Under the pieces are notes generated by a model. It worked only from the letters and a program-made list of their open reading frames with translations. It was not told where the DNA came from and made no database searches. A stretch of DNA of 64,000 nucleotides from Lachnospiraceae bacterium (GTDB lineage Bacteria; Bacillota; Clostridia; Lachnospirales; Lachnospiraceae). Shown piece by piece: positions 42,201-49,690 of this stretch. Position 1 is the stretch's first letter; each line of letters begins with the position of its first letter. The stretch lies in contig JAFVBO010000029.1 of the NCBI GenBank assembly GCA_017479935.1, positions 40,103 to 104,102 on the forward strand, read 5' to 3'. Made by a program: the position numbers and the translations under genes.

Positions 42201-43612
42201 GATTCCTCCTCGTATACGATCTTGTTCAAGGCGTTAATGTAGGCCCTGATACCGGATCCAATGATGTCCGTTGAAATGCCGCGCCCGGAATACAGTTTCC
42301 CTTCGGAACGGAGCTTCACAATGGTCTCGCCCATGGCTTCCCGGCCTTCCGTGACGGCCTGAATCTGGAAGTCGTCCAGCTCATAGTGCCGTCCCACAAT
42401 CTTCTCGATCGCCAGGAAAGCGGCATCGATGGGACCGTCGCCCGTGCTGACCGAGCTGACCGGCTGGTCGTTCTTCGTCATCTTGATGACAGCCGTGGCC
42501 GTAATGACGTTGCCGGAGTTAATGACGTAGCTTTCCAGCTTGTAGGTGGGCGGCACCTGCAGGGCGTTGGATGCCACGATGGCTTCCAGTTCCTTGTATC
42601 CCACGCTCTCCTTCTTGGTGGCGATGCGAAGGAAGCCCTCGTACACCTTCACGCAGTCCTCCTCGGACAGATCATAGCCGAGCTTTTCCACCGCCTTCAT
42701 CACGGCGCTCATCTCATCCTGCGCTGTCAGGAAGATATCGGAAGGATTTTCCGCCACGCCGTCGTCAAACGGAGAATTCTCGCTGCGCCCGGTCTCGCAC
42801 ATCCAGCCGATCTGGCTGGTGATACGCTTCATCTCGGTCGTGCGCATCGACGAATGCGCGCCGCAGACGCTTTCCTTGTTCGCAAGGACCTTGGCCACCT
42901 TCGCCAGCGACACACAGTTGACCGGGTACGCGGCGGCCTTCACCTCACCCGCGCCCTTCGTCACACCGGCTACCGCGCAGGCATCCGCCATCGACAGATC
43001 GTCCGAGCAGGCGATGCCTAAGCAAACGTCCGCCAGCTCCGGCACGTTCTTATAAAGCTCATCCAAAAACGCGGTAAACTCATCCGGCAACATGGTTCCG
43101 GCGGCATCGCACACGGTCACGGTCTTCGCGCCTGCCTCGATCGCGGTCTTCACCGCCTGATACAGGAACGAAGCGTCGGCGCGGGTCGCGTCATCCGCGA
43201 TAAACTCCACGTTCTCGGTGCACGCCAGACACTGCGCAATCGTGTCGGCAATCGCCATCAACATGGCCGGCGCTTTCTTCTTATGAATATACTCCATCTG
43301 CGCGGGGCTGATGGCCGCCACCACCTGAAGACGAGGATGACGGGCCTCCTTTAAGGCCTTCCACGTCATACGGACGCTGTCCGCATTTAATTCCACAGGC
43401 ACCGCTAGCACACTGTTTTTCACTGCGGAGGCAATGGATTTGATCCGCAGGCTGTCAATTTTCTCCTGCCTGATGCCTTCCGCCTCAATCACAGCCACTC
43501 CCAGGCGATCCAAAAGCTTGGCCATTTCCAGTTTCTCTTTGAAGGTCAGCGCAACCTGTTTGGTTTGGCCGGACTGCTTCATCGTCATGTCGCTGATACG
43601 CACTTCCCTCAT
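42197..43612 (-). CDS. LeuA-like protein without canonical metal ligands
   Basis: 471 residues built like 2-isopropylmalate synthase: a TIM barrel (about 1-330) and a C-terminal LeuA allosteric domain (about 355-471) with STGDGPIDAAF, AVTEGREAMGET and SGRGISTDI. The catalytic landmarks are changed. The usual TLRDGEQ block reads MTMKQSGQ, and the metal-binding HCHND block reads ACSDD, so three metal ligands appear lost. The regulatory domain looks normal. It may act as a leucine sensor or scaffold, or catalyse a different reaction; annotation as a working leuA would be unsafe. Ribosome site GAGAGGAG. Preceded by a leucine-rich leader peptide and attenuator. Confidence 0.8.
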   Translation of the reverse strand: MREVRISDMTMKQSGQTKQVALTFKEKLEMAKLLDRLGVAVIEAEGIRQEKIDSLRIKSIASAVKNSVLAVPVELNADSVRMTWKALKEARHPRLQVVAAISPAQMEYIHKKKAPAMLMAIADTIAQCLACTENVEFIADDATRADASFLYQAVKTAIEAGAKTVTVCDAAGTMLPDEFTAFLDELYKNVPELADVCLGIACSDDLSMADACAVAGVTKGAGEVKAAAYPVNCVSLAKVAKVLANKESVCGAHSSMRTTEMKRITSQIGWMCETGRSENSPFDDGVAENPSDIFLTAQDEMSAVMKAVEKLGYDLSEEDCVKVYEGFLRIATKKESVGYKELEAIVASNALQVPPTYKLESYVINSGNVITATAVIKMTKNDQPVSSVSTGDGPIDAAFLAIEKIVGRHYELDDFQIQAVTEGREAMGETIVKLRSEGKLYSGRGISTDIIGSGIRAYINALNKIVYEEES

Positions 43613-43660
43613 AAATTGTCTCCTCTCGTTTGTCAGCCTGTGCGTTACGGGCTGCCGGAA

Positions 43661-43738
43661 TTAAAATGAATAACGGTGATTGAAAGCAAACGCATTCGGA
43701 TGCAATTGCCTGAGCTGCAGAACACATTCTTCGCTCAT
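43661..43738 (-). CDS. Small upstream reading frame, 25 residues
   Basis: ATG behind a very strong GGGGAGGA site, located between the attenuator and the LeuA-like gene, ending 48 bases before the latter. The peptide begins MSEECVLQLRQLH. It may be a second leader peptide or tune ribosome loading. No homology recognised. Confidence 0.4.
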   Translation of the reverse strand: MSEECVLQLRQLHPNAFAFNHRYSF

Positions 43739-43766
43739 GCCCCGTATCCTCCCCTTTGCTTTCATG

Positions 43767-43799
43767 AAAAAAGGCTCCATTCCGCAAGGGAACGAAGCC
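43767..43799 (-). terminator. Attenuator-like terminator before the LeuA-like gene
   Basis: Minus strand GGCTTCGTTCC, loop CTTGC, GGAATGGAGCC, then TTTTTT: 11 pairs including two G-U. It lies inside the leader, 40 bases after the leucine-rich peptide and 150 bases before the structural gene, so it would stop transcription unless read through. Confidence 0.8.
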
Positions 43800-43838
43800 T
43801 TCTAAGAACTTTCGCGAAAGAGTCTGTCCGTTTCCCTT

Positions 43839-43916
43839 CTATACACACGAAAAATAAGCAGCACGCAGGCTGCCAAGTAGTGCCAGAAGAGAAGTTGTAA
43901 AGCTAACGGATCTCAT
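43839..43916 (-). CDS. Leucine-rich leader peptide
   Basis: 25-codon frame starting MRSVSFTTSLLALLGSL and ending at TAG. Five of eight consecutive codons (positions 10-17) are Leu: CTT CTG, CTA CTT, CTG, including rarer codons. It lies about 65 bases after the promoter start point and just before the terminator at 43767, the classical attenuation layout. The ribosome site (AAGTGAG, 10 bases upstream) is only moderate. Ribosome stalling at low charged tRNA-Leu would be expected to favour read-through into the LeuA-like gene. Confidence 0.6.
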   Translation of the reverse strand: MRSVSFTTSLLALLGSLRAAYFSCV

Positions 43917-43986
43917 CACGAACAAAGCTCACTTTCAACATAGAATAAACGACGCGGCGGCTGCATAGACCAACCACGTTTCGATG

Positions 43987-44015
43987 ATCTTAATACATTC
44001 ATCCATGCCTGTCAA
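43987..44015 (-). promoter_or_regulatory. Promoter of the leader/LeuA-like transcript
   Basis: Minus strand: perfect TTGACA (44010-44015), 17-base spacer, TAAGAT (43987-43992). The predicted leader is about 365 bases, far longer than a simple 5' UTR. Confidence 0.8.
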
Positions 44016-44060
44016 GAGGAAAAATATTCAAATGGAACTCATTATTTTTCTTTTACCGGC

Positions 44061-44089
44061 TTGTCATAGGTATCGTAATGTGTTATTAT
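44061..44089 (+). promoter_or_regulatory. Promoter upstream of the 44.25 kb gene and cstA
   Basis: TTGTCA (44061-44066), 17-base spacer, TATTAT (44084-44089), divergent from the LeuA-like promoter and 45 bases away. Leader of about 155 bases. Confidence 0.6.
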
Positions 44090-44250
44090 CTGAAAAGTCA
44101 CGAGATTTCGCATGAATATGTATCTATTTTTCACAAAGTTACCGTCAGGTCGCACTGAGCACAGGCAACTTCTCAGCACAGCTTCCAGACGCTCCCTGCT
44201 TAAACGGATACAAAATTTCGCATTTTCAACAAGCACAAGGTAACATCGTT

Positions 44251-44784
44251 ATGGCACACACATGGACACGAGAGGAGTTACTCACAAGGCTCCTTAAAAG
44301 CTATCAGGACTACTACGACATCTACCCGACAGAAAACGGAGAAAAAGACGGACTTCCTCTGGCGGCTCACTGCCGCTTTTTTATTCACTCCGAAAAGTAC
44401 GTTCTTCTGAAAAAAGCCAAGCTCTGGGAAGCGGACAGCAATGAATATCTTTACATTTTCAGCATGCCGCATCTCACCGAAGCCCTGTACGACGCCTGTG
44501 AAAAGTACGCGTACGACGAAGGCATGAAGCTGATCGACCCCAAGCCTGGCCATATGTGCAGCTACATCACGGCGATGTTCCTCTGCGACACCTGCGATCC
44601 TGCCGCTCTCACCAAGCTGCGGAAGAATCGCATCTTCAAAAATTTCCTCTTTTCCCTGCATGGCTGGATGGATTATCACACCGCCCTCTTCACGCTAAGT
44701 GACAACGGCGTCTACACCAACCGCAGCGGACATGAGAATGCGAAATTCATGAAACGGTTACTCTCCACAGCCGATCACACCTAA
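44251..44784 (+). CDS. Uncharacterised protein upstream of cstA
   Basis: 177-residue soluble protein, not recognised. It has no signal peptide or membrane span, several aromatic residues, and four Cys spread without a motif. The N-terminal half (RFFIHSEKYVLLKKAKLWEADSNEYLYIF) looks like mixed alpha/beta structure. It ends 54 bases before cstA, on the same strand, with no terminator between, so the two are likely cotranscribed; a role with the transporter is plausible but unproven. Start ATG with AAGG about 10 bases upstream. Confidence 0.7.
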   Translation: MAHTWTREELLTRLLKSYQDYYDIYPTENGEKDGLPLAAHCRFFIHSEKYVLLKKAKLWEADSNEYLYIFSMPHLTEALYDACEKYAYDEGMKLIDPKPGHMCSYITAMFLCDTCDPAALTKLRKNRIFKNFLFSLHGWMDYHTALFTLSDNGVYTNRSGHENAKFMKRLLSTADHT

Positions 44785-44838
44785 AAGATCCTCTGTGGAA
44801 TAACAGCATTCTCTATTCAAAAAAGGAGGAAAAAAATC

Positions 44839-46545
44839 ATGAATGCTGCGATACTCATCGGAATAGGCATCGTTCTCCTGCTCTGCGGCTACCTCTTCTA
44901 CGGAAGATGGCTGGCCAAGCAGTGGGGCGTCGACCCGTCCCAGACCACCCCGGCTCACGAGCTGGAAGATGGTGACGATTACGTTCCGGCCAAAGCCCCC
45001 GTCCTTATGGGACATCACTTCTCATCCATCGCAGGCGCCGGCCCCATCAACGGCCCCATCCAGGCCGCCGTATTCGGCTGGGTTCCGGTCATGCTTTGGG
45101 TTGTCATCGGCGGTATCTTCTTCGGTGCCGTTCATGACTTTGGCGCCGTCTTCTCGTCCATCCGCCACAAGGGTCAGTCCCTCGGCGAAGTCATCGCGGA
45201 CAGTATGGGACAGACAGCCAAGAAGCTGTTCATCACCTTCTCCTACTTAACGCTCCTTCTGGTGGTTGCCGCTTTCGCCTCCATCGTTGCCAACACCTTC
45301 AAGGCAACCTACGTGGATGGCGTCCTCGACACCGCGGCCAGCGCCGCTAATGCCAGCACGGCGATGATCTCCATCCTGTTCATCGTCATCGCTATCGTCT
45401 TCGGTTTCATGGTATACCGCAAGAATGCCGGCGTCGGCATCTCCACCATCTTAGGAGTCGTGGCTATCGCGCTCTGCATGGTGATCGGCTACAATTTCCA
45501 TCCGATTTACTTAAGCGGCGATGTCTGGATGATCATCATCGGTGTCTACATCGCGATTGCCTCCGTCACTCCTGTATGGATCCTCTTACAGCCCCGTGAC
45601 TACTTAAGCTCCTTCCTGCTGTACGGCATGATGATCATCGCCATCGTCGGCATCTTCGGAGCGCATCCGGAACTGGAAATTCCCGCTTTCACCGGCTTTG
45701 TCGACAGTGCCGAGCACGGTGTCGGAAACTCCTTAGGAACCCTGTTTCCCGCCCTGTTCATCACCATCGCCTGCGGCGCCATCTCCGGTTTCCACTCGCT
45801 TGTCGGCTCCGGCACCACAGCCAAGCAGCTGAACAATGAAAAAGACGCCCTTCCGATCGCCTACGGCGGCATGTTGATCGAGTGTGTGCTCGCTCTGATC
45901 TCCCTCTGCGCGGTTGGCTACATCTGGGCCGAGTACGTACCCGGCGGCATCACCACTCCCACGGCCGTTTTCGCAACCGGTATCTCCCGCATGTGCGCGA
46001 CGATCCCGTTCCTGGCCGGCGCGGAAAGCTTCATCTACTCCATGCTGATCCTGGCCGTCTCCGCCTTCTGCCTGACCTCCTTGGATACCGCGACCCGTCT
46101 GGCCCGCTACATGTTCCAGGAATTCTGGCTGAAGCCCGGTGAAACCGAAGCCGATGCGACAGGCGTTCGCAAAGTTCTCGTCAACAAGTATGTTTCCACG
46201 CTGATCACCGTCGTCCTGGGCGTTGCCCTCGGCATGACCGGCTACTCCAAGATCTGGGCTCTGTTCGGAGCCGCCAACCAGCTCCTTGCCGCCCTCGGCC
46301 TGATGGGCGTCGCCGCCTGGCTCGGCAAGATCGGTCGCAACAACAAGATGTTCATCTTCCCGATGTTCTTCATGCTGATCGTCACCATCTGCTCCCTCTG
46401 CCAGACCATCTTCACCAACCTCACCAACGTCGTCGACGTCTGGAACTACGTCCGCGGCGGCATCGCAATCCTGCTTGTCGTTCTGGCCATCGTCCTGGCT
46501 GTCATGGGCGTGAAGACCTTAACCGCGCAGAAGAAAGAAGCGTAA
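44839..46545 (+). CDS. cstA: CstA-family transporter
   Basis: Integral membrane transporter of 568 residues with about 14 hydrophobic spans. The CstA signature blocks GHHFSSIAGAGPINGP and FGAVHDFGAVF are near the N-terminus, and GFHSLVGSGTTAKQ in the middle. Family members import peptides (CstA) or pyruvate (BtsT) during carbon limitation; sequence alone does not tell which here. It is shorter than E. coli CstA, typical of Firmicutes forms. AAAAAGGAGGAAA precedes the ATG. A large perfect hairpin follows the stop. Confidence 0.92.
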   Translation: MNAAILIGIGIVLLLCGYLFYGRWLAKQWGVDPSQTTPAHELEDGDDYVPAKAPVLMGHHFSSIAGAGPINGPIQAAVFGWVPVMLWVVIGGIFFGAVHDFGAVFSSIRHKGQSLGEVIADSMGQTAKKLFITFSYLTLLLVVAAFASIVANTFKATYVDGVLDTAASAANASTAMISILFIVIAIVFGFMVYRKNAGVGISTILGVVAIALCMVIGYNFHPIYLSGDVWMIIIGVYIAIASVTPVWILLQPRDYLSSFLLYGMMIIAIVGIFGAHPELEIPAFTGFVDSAEHGVGNSLGTLFPALFITIACGAISGFHSLVGSGTTAKQLNNEKDALPIAYGGMLIECVLALISLCAVGYIWAEYVPGGITTPTAVFATGISRMCATIPFLAGAESFIYSMLILAVSAFCLTSLDTATRLARYMFQEFWLKPGETEADATGVRKVLVNKYVSTLITVVLGVALGMTGYSKIWALFGAANQLLAALGLMGVAAWLGKIGRNNKMFIFPMFFMLIVTICSLCQTIFTNLTNVVDVWNYVRGGIAILLVVLAIVLAVMGVKTLTAQKKEA

Positions 46546-46552
46546 GGTGACA

Positions 46553-46595
46553 GGGGACGGGCCTGTGTCACAAAATGTGACACAGGCCCGTCCCC
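46553..46595. repeat. Perfect 20-base palindromic repeat, GGGGACGG family
   Basis: GGGGACGGGCCTGTGTCACA (46553-46572) and its exact complement (46576-46595) around an AAA loop, 8 bases after the cstA stop. Related single-arm copies occur at 52475-52499, 53460-53484 and about 55012-55036. REP-like; it may also stop transcription of the convergent genes. Confidence 0.85.
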
Positions 46596-46615
46596 TTCAT
46601 CCACCAAAGGCCCAT

Positions 46616-46945
46616 CTAAAACACCACCTGCACCAGCACCATATACAAAACAGTTCCCAGGACTACGCTGAAAATCGTATTCCGTTTCCAAATGTACGAT
46701 GCGATGACCACCGCTAGCGCGATCCCCTCTGGCAGGGCATGAGAACCTTCCAAAACGGAAACATCCTTCAGGCAATAAATAATCAAAAGTCCCATAGCCG
46801 TGTACGGCATCACCTTTCCCAGATACAGAATCAGATCCGGGACCTTCCTGTCCCGCCCGAAAATCAAAACGGGCGCAATTCGAGTCGCCAGCGTGGCCAC
46901 CCCCATGGCCAGAATAATCAAAAAGGCATGTGTATAGTCAATCAT
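46616..46945 (-). CDS. azlD: Branched-chain amino acid exporter, small subunit AzlD
   Basis: 109-residue membrane protein with about four spans and the AzlD look (TLATRIAPVLIF near residue 20; MPYTAMGLLIIY in the middle). It pairs with AzlC to export branched-chain amino acids and analogues such as azaleucine. Its start overlaps the end of azlC by 4 bases. Convergent with cstA. Confidence 0.9.
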   Translation of the reverse strand: MIDYTHAFLIILAMGVATLATRIAPVLIFGRDRKVPDLILYLGKVMPYTAMGLLIIYCLKDVSVLEGSHALPEGIALAVVIASYIWKRNTIFSVVLGTVLYMVLVQVVF

Positions 46946-47757
46946 TCTTTGCTTGTCCTCCCGTCATTGTCTGCAAATTCTTCCGTTTCCCCGCCATGTC
47001 CTTGTCCGCAAACCTCTTCTATCTCTCCGCCACGTCCTTCTCCGCAAACTGCCTCCGTCTCCACGCCTTTTCCTTCTTCCTCAATCCTGCTTCTCATCGC
47101 AATCAGCGTAGCGAGCATAATGATCATCGCCGGAATCAGGAACAGATCACGCCCAAAGATGAGCCTGCAAAGCAGCGTGGCCGTGATGCCTAGAATAGCC
47201 GGAAAGTGGTTTTTCGTATCCATCCACTGCTGAATAAAAACCGTCGTAAACAGCGCCGTCATGGCAAAGTCAATCCCCGTGGAATCAAACGTCAGAAACG
47301 ATCCGATCCATCCGCCAAGGAAGGAACCGATGATCCAGGAACTCTGATCAAAAAGCGTAACGAGGAGCCGGTACGCGCTTTCGTTCACACCTTCCGGTGT
47401 CTCGTCCCTGCTTAGCATGGCATACGTCTCATCGCAAAGAGCGTAAAACAGATACCACTTCCTTTTTCCTTCCCTCTGGTATCGCCCAATCATGGAAATG
47501 CTGAAAAAGATATGCCTGGCCGCCACCATAAACGCCGTGAAGGCTGCCATCAGAATGTTCCCGCCGCTCAGCATCGAAACGCTGACAAACTGAACGGTTC
47601 CGCTGAAAATCAGGATACCGGACAGCACCGACCAGAGCGGCCCAAACCCGTGCTTTTCCATGACAATACCATAACCGGTTCCCAAAACCACAAATGTTAC
47701 CATAATCGGCAGGGATGTCTGAAAAGCTGCCGCGACATCCCGTTTTGTTATCTTCAT
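46942..47757 (-). CDS. azlC: Branched-chain amino acid exporter, large subunit AzlC
   Basis: 271-residue membrane protein with AzlC features: SLPIMVTFVVLGTGYG, ILIFSGTVQFVSV and FMVAARHIFFS, about seven spans. It forms the exporter with AzlD, encoded downstream with overlap. The last 45 residues are a soluble, cysteine-containing tail made of repeated 12-residue units (CGEGRGGEIEEV, CGQGHGGETEEF), not usual in the family and probably a recent repeat expansion. AGAGGTAAG precedes the ATG. Regulation not visible; location near the leucine-leader operon is suggestive. Confidence 0.9.
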   Translation of the reverse strand: MKITKRDVAAAFQTSLPIMVTFVVLGTGYGIVMEKHGFGPLWSVLSGILIFSGTVQFVSVSMLSGGNILMAAFTAFMVAARHIFFSISMIGRYQREGKRKWYLFYALCDETYAMLSRDETPEGVNESAYRLLVTLFDQSSWIIGSFLGGWIGSFLTFDSTGIDFAMTALFTTVFIQQWMDTKNHFPAILGITATLLCRLIFGRDLFLIPAMIIMLATLIAMRSRIEEEGKGVETEAVCGEGRGGEIEEVCGQGHGGETEEFADNDGRTSKE

Positions 47758-47810
47758 ACTGTCTTACCTCTGTCATATAGTTGGCCTGAAACGGCCTTTT
47801 TCATCTAAAT

Positions 47811-49436
47811 TCAACCGGGCGATACCAATTCAGTTTTACAAGTATGTTTCTTGGTGCGATCACTATAATTGATCCCCACAAGCAACACCTGTGGATACTC
47901 GCGAAATCGACGAATGTAATCCTTTTCCTTGATGCATTGTAATGCGTTCTTCGCAGACCGGTTATATTTAAGTTCTATGATCATAGGCAGATGGCTTCTG
48001 TCCCTCGGTTCAAATGTAAAGTCCGCAAATCCCTTACCCGCTTTGTCTTCCCGTTTGATTTGGTAATCATCCACTGCAGCCAGATACCCCATCGTCACAA
48101 CGCAGGCCAGCGAATTCTCGTCATGATACTGAAAGAACGGAATCTTTTCCGTATGCAAATCCTCCACGAATGCTGCAACCTCTTTGTCCCTCTGTTCCAA
48201 GGTCGCGTTTAAAAGGCGCCTGGACTCCTCTATCGTCTGTTTAAGGCCCAACTCCTGCGATGATAAAGCTTCCTGGAACTTCAACAGCAATTCGTGGTTG
48301 GGGATGCGTAATTCCCCGTCAAAATAGCTGAGAAATCCGTAGACAACCATCGCGGAAAGGATTTCATCCCTGGTTGAAATTCGATCCTTCTCCACGCTAA
48401 ATCCCGTCAGACGAATACCTAACGTTTCCCCGCCGACCATCCGAATAATATCTTCACGCAGATCGAGGACATTATGCCGGATAATGTCTCTGACCTCATT
48501 CATGGGACCGGATCCTGTCCAGTAGCTCTTGCATCGTCCGTCCTGCAAAGCCCTGGAAACCGATTCCGGATTGAACATGTGTGCACCGTCATGCTCTCGA
48601 ACATAGCCATCATACCACTGCGTCAGTTCTTCAAGAGATGGCTGTGTATATCCTTTGTCCATCATCAACCTGTGGATTTCTTCCGCTGACAAGCCAAAAT
48701 AAGGATAAAACTGACTGTCCTGAAACGCAGAAAACTCACGGAACATGTTGAGCGGCGATCCGCTGGTATATTTGGCAATCGGAAGAATACCGGTCATGTA
48801 GGCGAAGCGGACATACGGCTTATCTTTAAGCAATGCTTTCAGAAAAAGCAGATATTGTTCCTTGTCCGCTTTCTTCATAAAAGGCATTTCAAAAATGGCA
48901 TCCCACTCATCAATGACAAACACAAACGAATCACCGGTTTCCGTCAGCCAGTCGGGGATATCTTTCTTCGCGTCAAGATCCAGATCGGGATACTGCTTAT
49001 GTAAATCCTCCATCAGCAAAAGATGCAGCCTGGAGCGAAACGCCGCGTAATCCGTCATCGTATCGGTCAGCAAATCAATCATGTTGATCCGGATCACTTT
49101 CAGCCTGCCTTGCAAAGGCCAACAAAGGCTGCCCGCCTCCGGGCCTTCCGGATCTGCGCGCCAGATTTCTTCCTGTTCTTTTTTCAGTGCGCCAAGAAGA
49201 CAGTTCTGAAAAAGGGCCGCGCTCTTCTCCTTGGTGCTCTCATCAAAGAAGGCCGCAATCATGTTCGCTACCACAGACTTTCCAAACCGCCTGGGTCTGG
49301 TGACGCAGACATATTTGCTGCTATCTACCGTGTATCGGTAGAGCACATCGATCATCATGGTTTTATCCACGTATGTTTTCGCGCGAGCCGCCTCCCTGAA
49401 AAGCGCATACCCAGCTCCGCTGTTTAAAAAGTTCAT
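47811..49436 (-). CDS. AAA-ATPase-like / PD-(D/E)XK nuclease-fold protein
   Basis: 541-residue protein of the widespread AAA-ATPase_like (PF09820) plus PDDEXK_9 (PF08011) type. The P-loop variant is RPRRFGKSVVANM; VFVIDEWD is Walker B; the mid-block GILPIAKYTSGSPLNMF is diagnostic. The C-terminus holds the nuclease-like core with FADFTFE and IIELKYN. The function of this family is not established; it is often expanded in gut Firmicutes and Bacteroidetes and behaves like an accessory gene. I start at ATG 49436 because a promoter at 49511-49539 and GGGGAGGA fit it. Confidence 0.88.
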   Translation of the reverse strand: MNFLNSGAGYALFREAARAKTYVDKTMMIDVLYRYTVDSSKYVCVTRPRRFGKSVVANMIAAFFDESTKEKSAALFQNCLLGALKKEQEEIWRADPEGPEAGSLCWPLQGRLKVIRINMIDLLTDTMTDYAAFRSRLHLLLMEDLHKQYPDLDLDAKKDIPDWLTETGDSFVFVIDEWDAIFEMPFMKKADKEQYLLFLKALLKDKPYVRFAYMTGILPIAKYTSGSPLNMFREFSAFQDSQFYPYFGLSAEEIHRLMMDKGYTQPSLEELTQWYDGYVREHDGAHMFNPESVSRALQDGRCKSYWTGSGPMNEVRDIIRHNVLDLREDIIRMVGGETLGIRLTGFSVEKDRISTRDEILSAMVVYGFLSYFDGELRIPNHELLLKFQEALSSQELGLKQTIEESRRLLNATLEQRDKEVAAFVEDLHTEKIPFFQYHDENSLACVVTMGYLAAVDDYQIKREDKAGKGFADFTFEPRDRSHLPMIIELKYNRSAKNALQCIKEKDYIRRFREYPQVLLVGINYSDRTKKHTCKTELVSPG

Positions 49437-49510
49437 TCCATCCTCCCCTGCCACCGGCATAGCATCTCCTATTGGAAGTGCTATTCGCTCATTTCGTAGG
49501 ATACGCAGCA

Positions 49511-49539
49511 AGTATAGCGCAGAAGCACTTTCGCTGCAA
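49511..49539 (-). promoter_or_regulatory. Promoter for the 47.8 kb AAA gene
   Basis: Minus strand: TTGCAG (49534-49539), 17-base spacer, TATACT (49511-49516). It overlaps the first possible start codon of the frame and so rules that start out. Confidence 0.7.
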
Positions 49540-49598
49540 GGGAAAACGCAGTTCGATGTTTTGATTTGAAAATGAGCTAAAACTGCCTGTTTTCACGC

Positions 49599-49627
49599 TT
49601 GCATCCAGAAATACGATATGCTATTAT
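49599..49627 (+). promoter_or_regulatory. Promoter for the 49.7 kb AAA gene
   Basis: TTGCAT (49599-49604), 17-base spacer, TATTAT (49622-49627), divergent from the neighbouring AAA gene. Confidence 0.65.
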
Positions 49628-49690
49628 ATCGGAAAGGATAACTTTTTTGAAAACGCGCTTTGCATCCCTTGGGCAGAAAGGAGGATCCCA

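Noticed and set aside
44042..44236. 64-codon minus-strand frame between divergent promoters
   Set aside because: No ribosome site, no similarity, and it overlaps the plus-strand promoter and leader.
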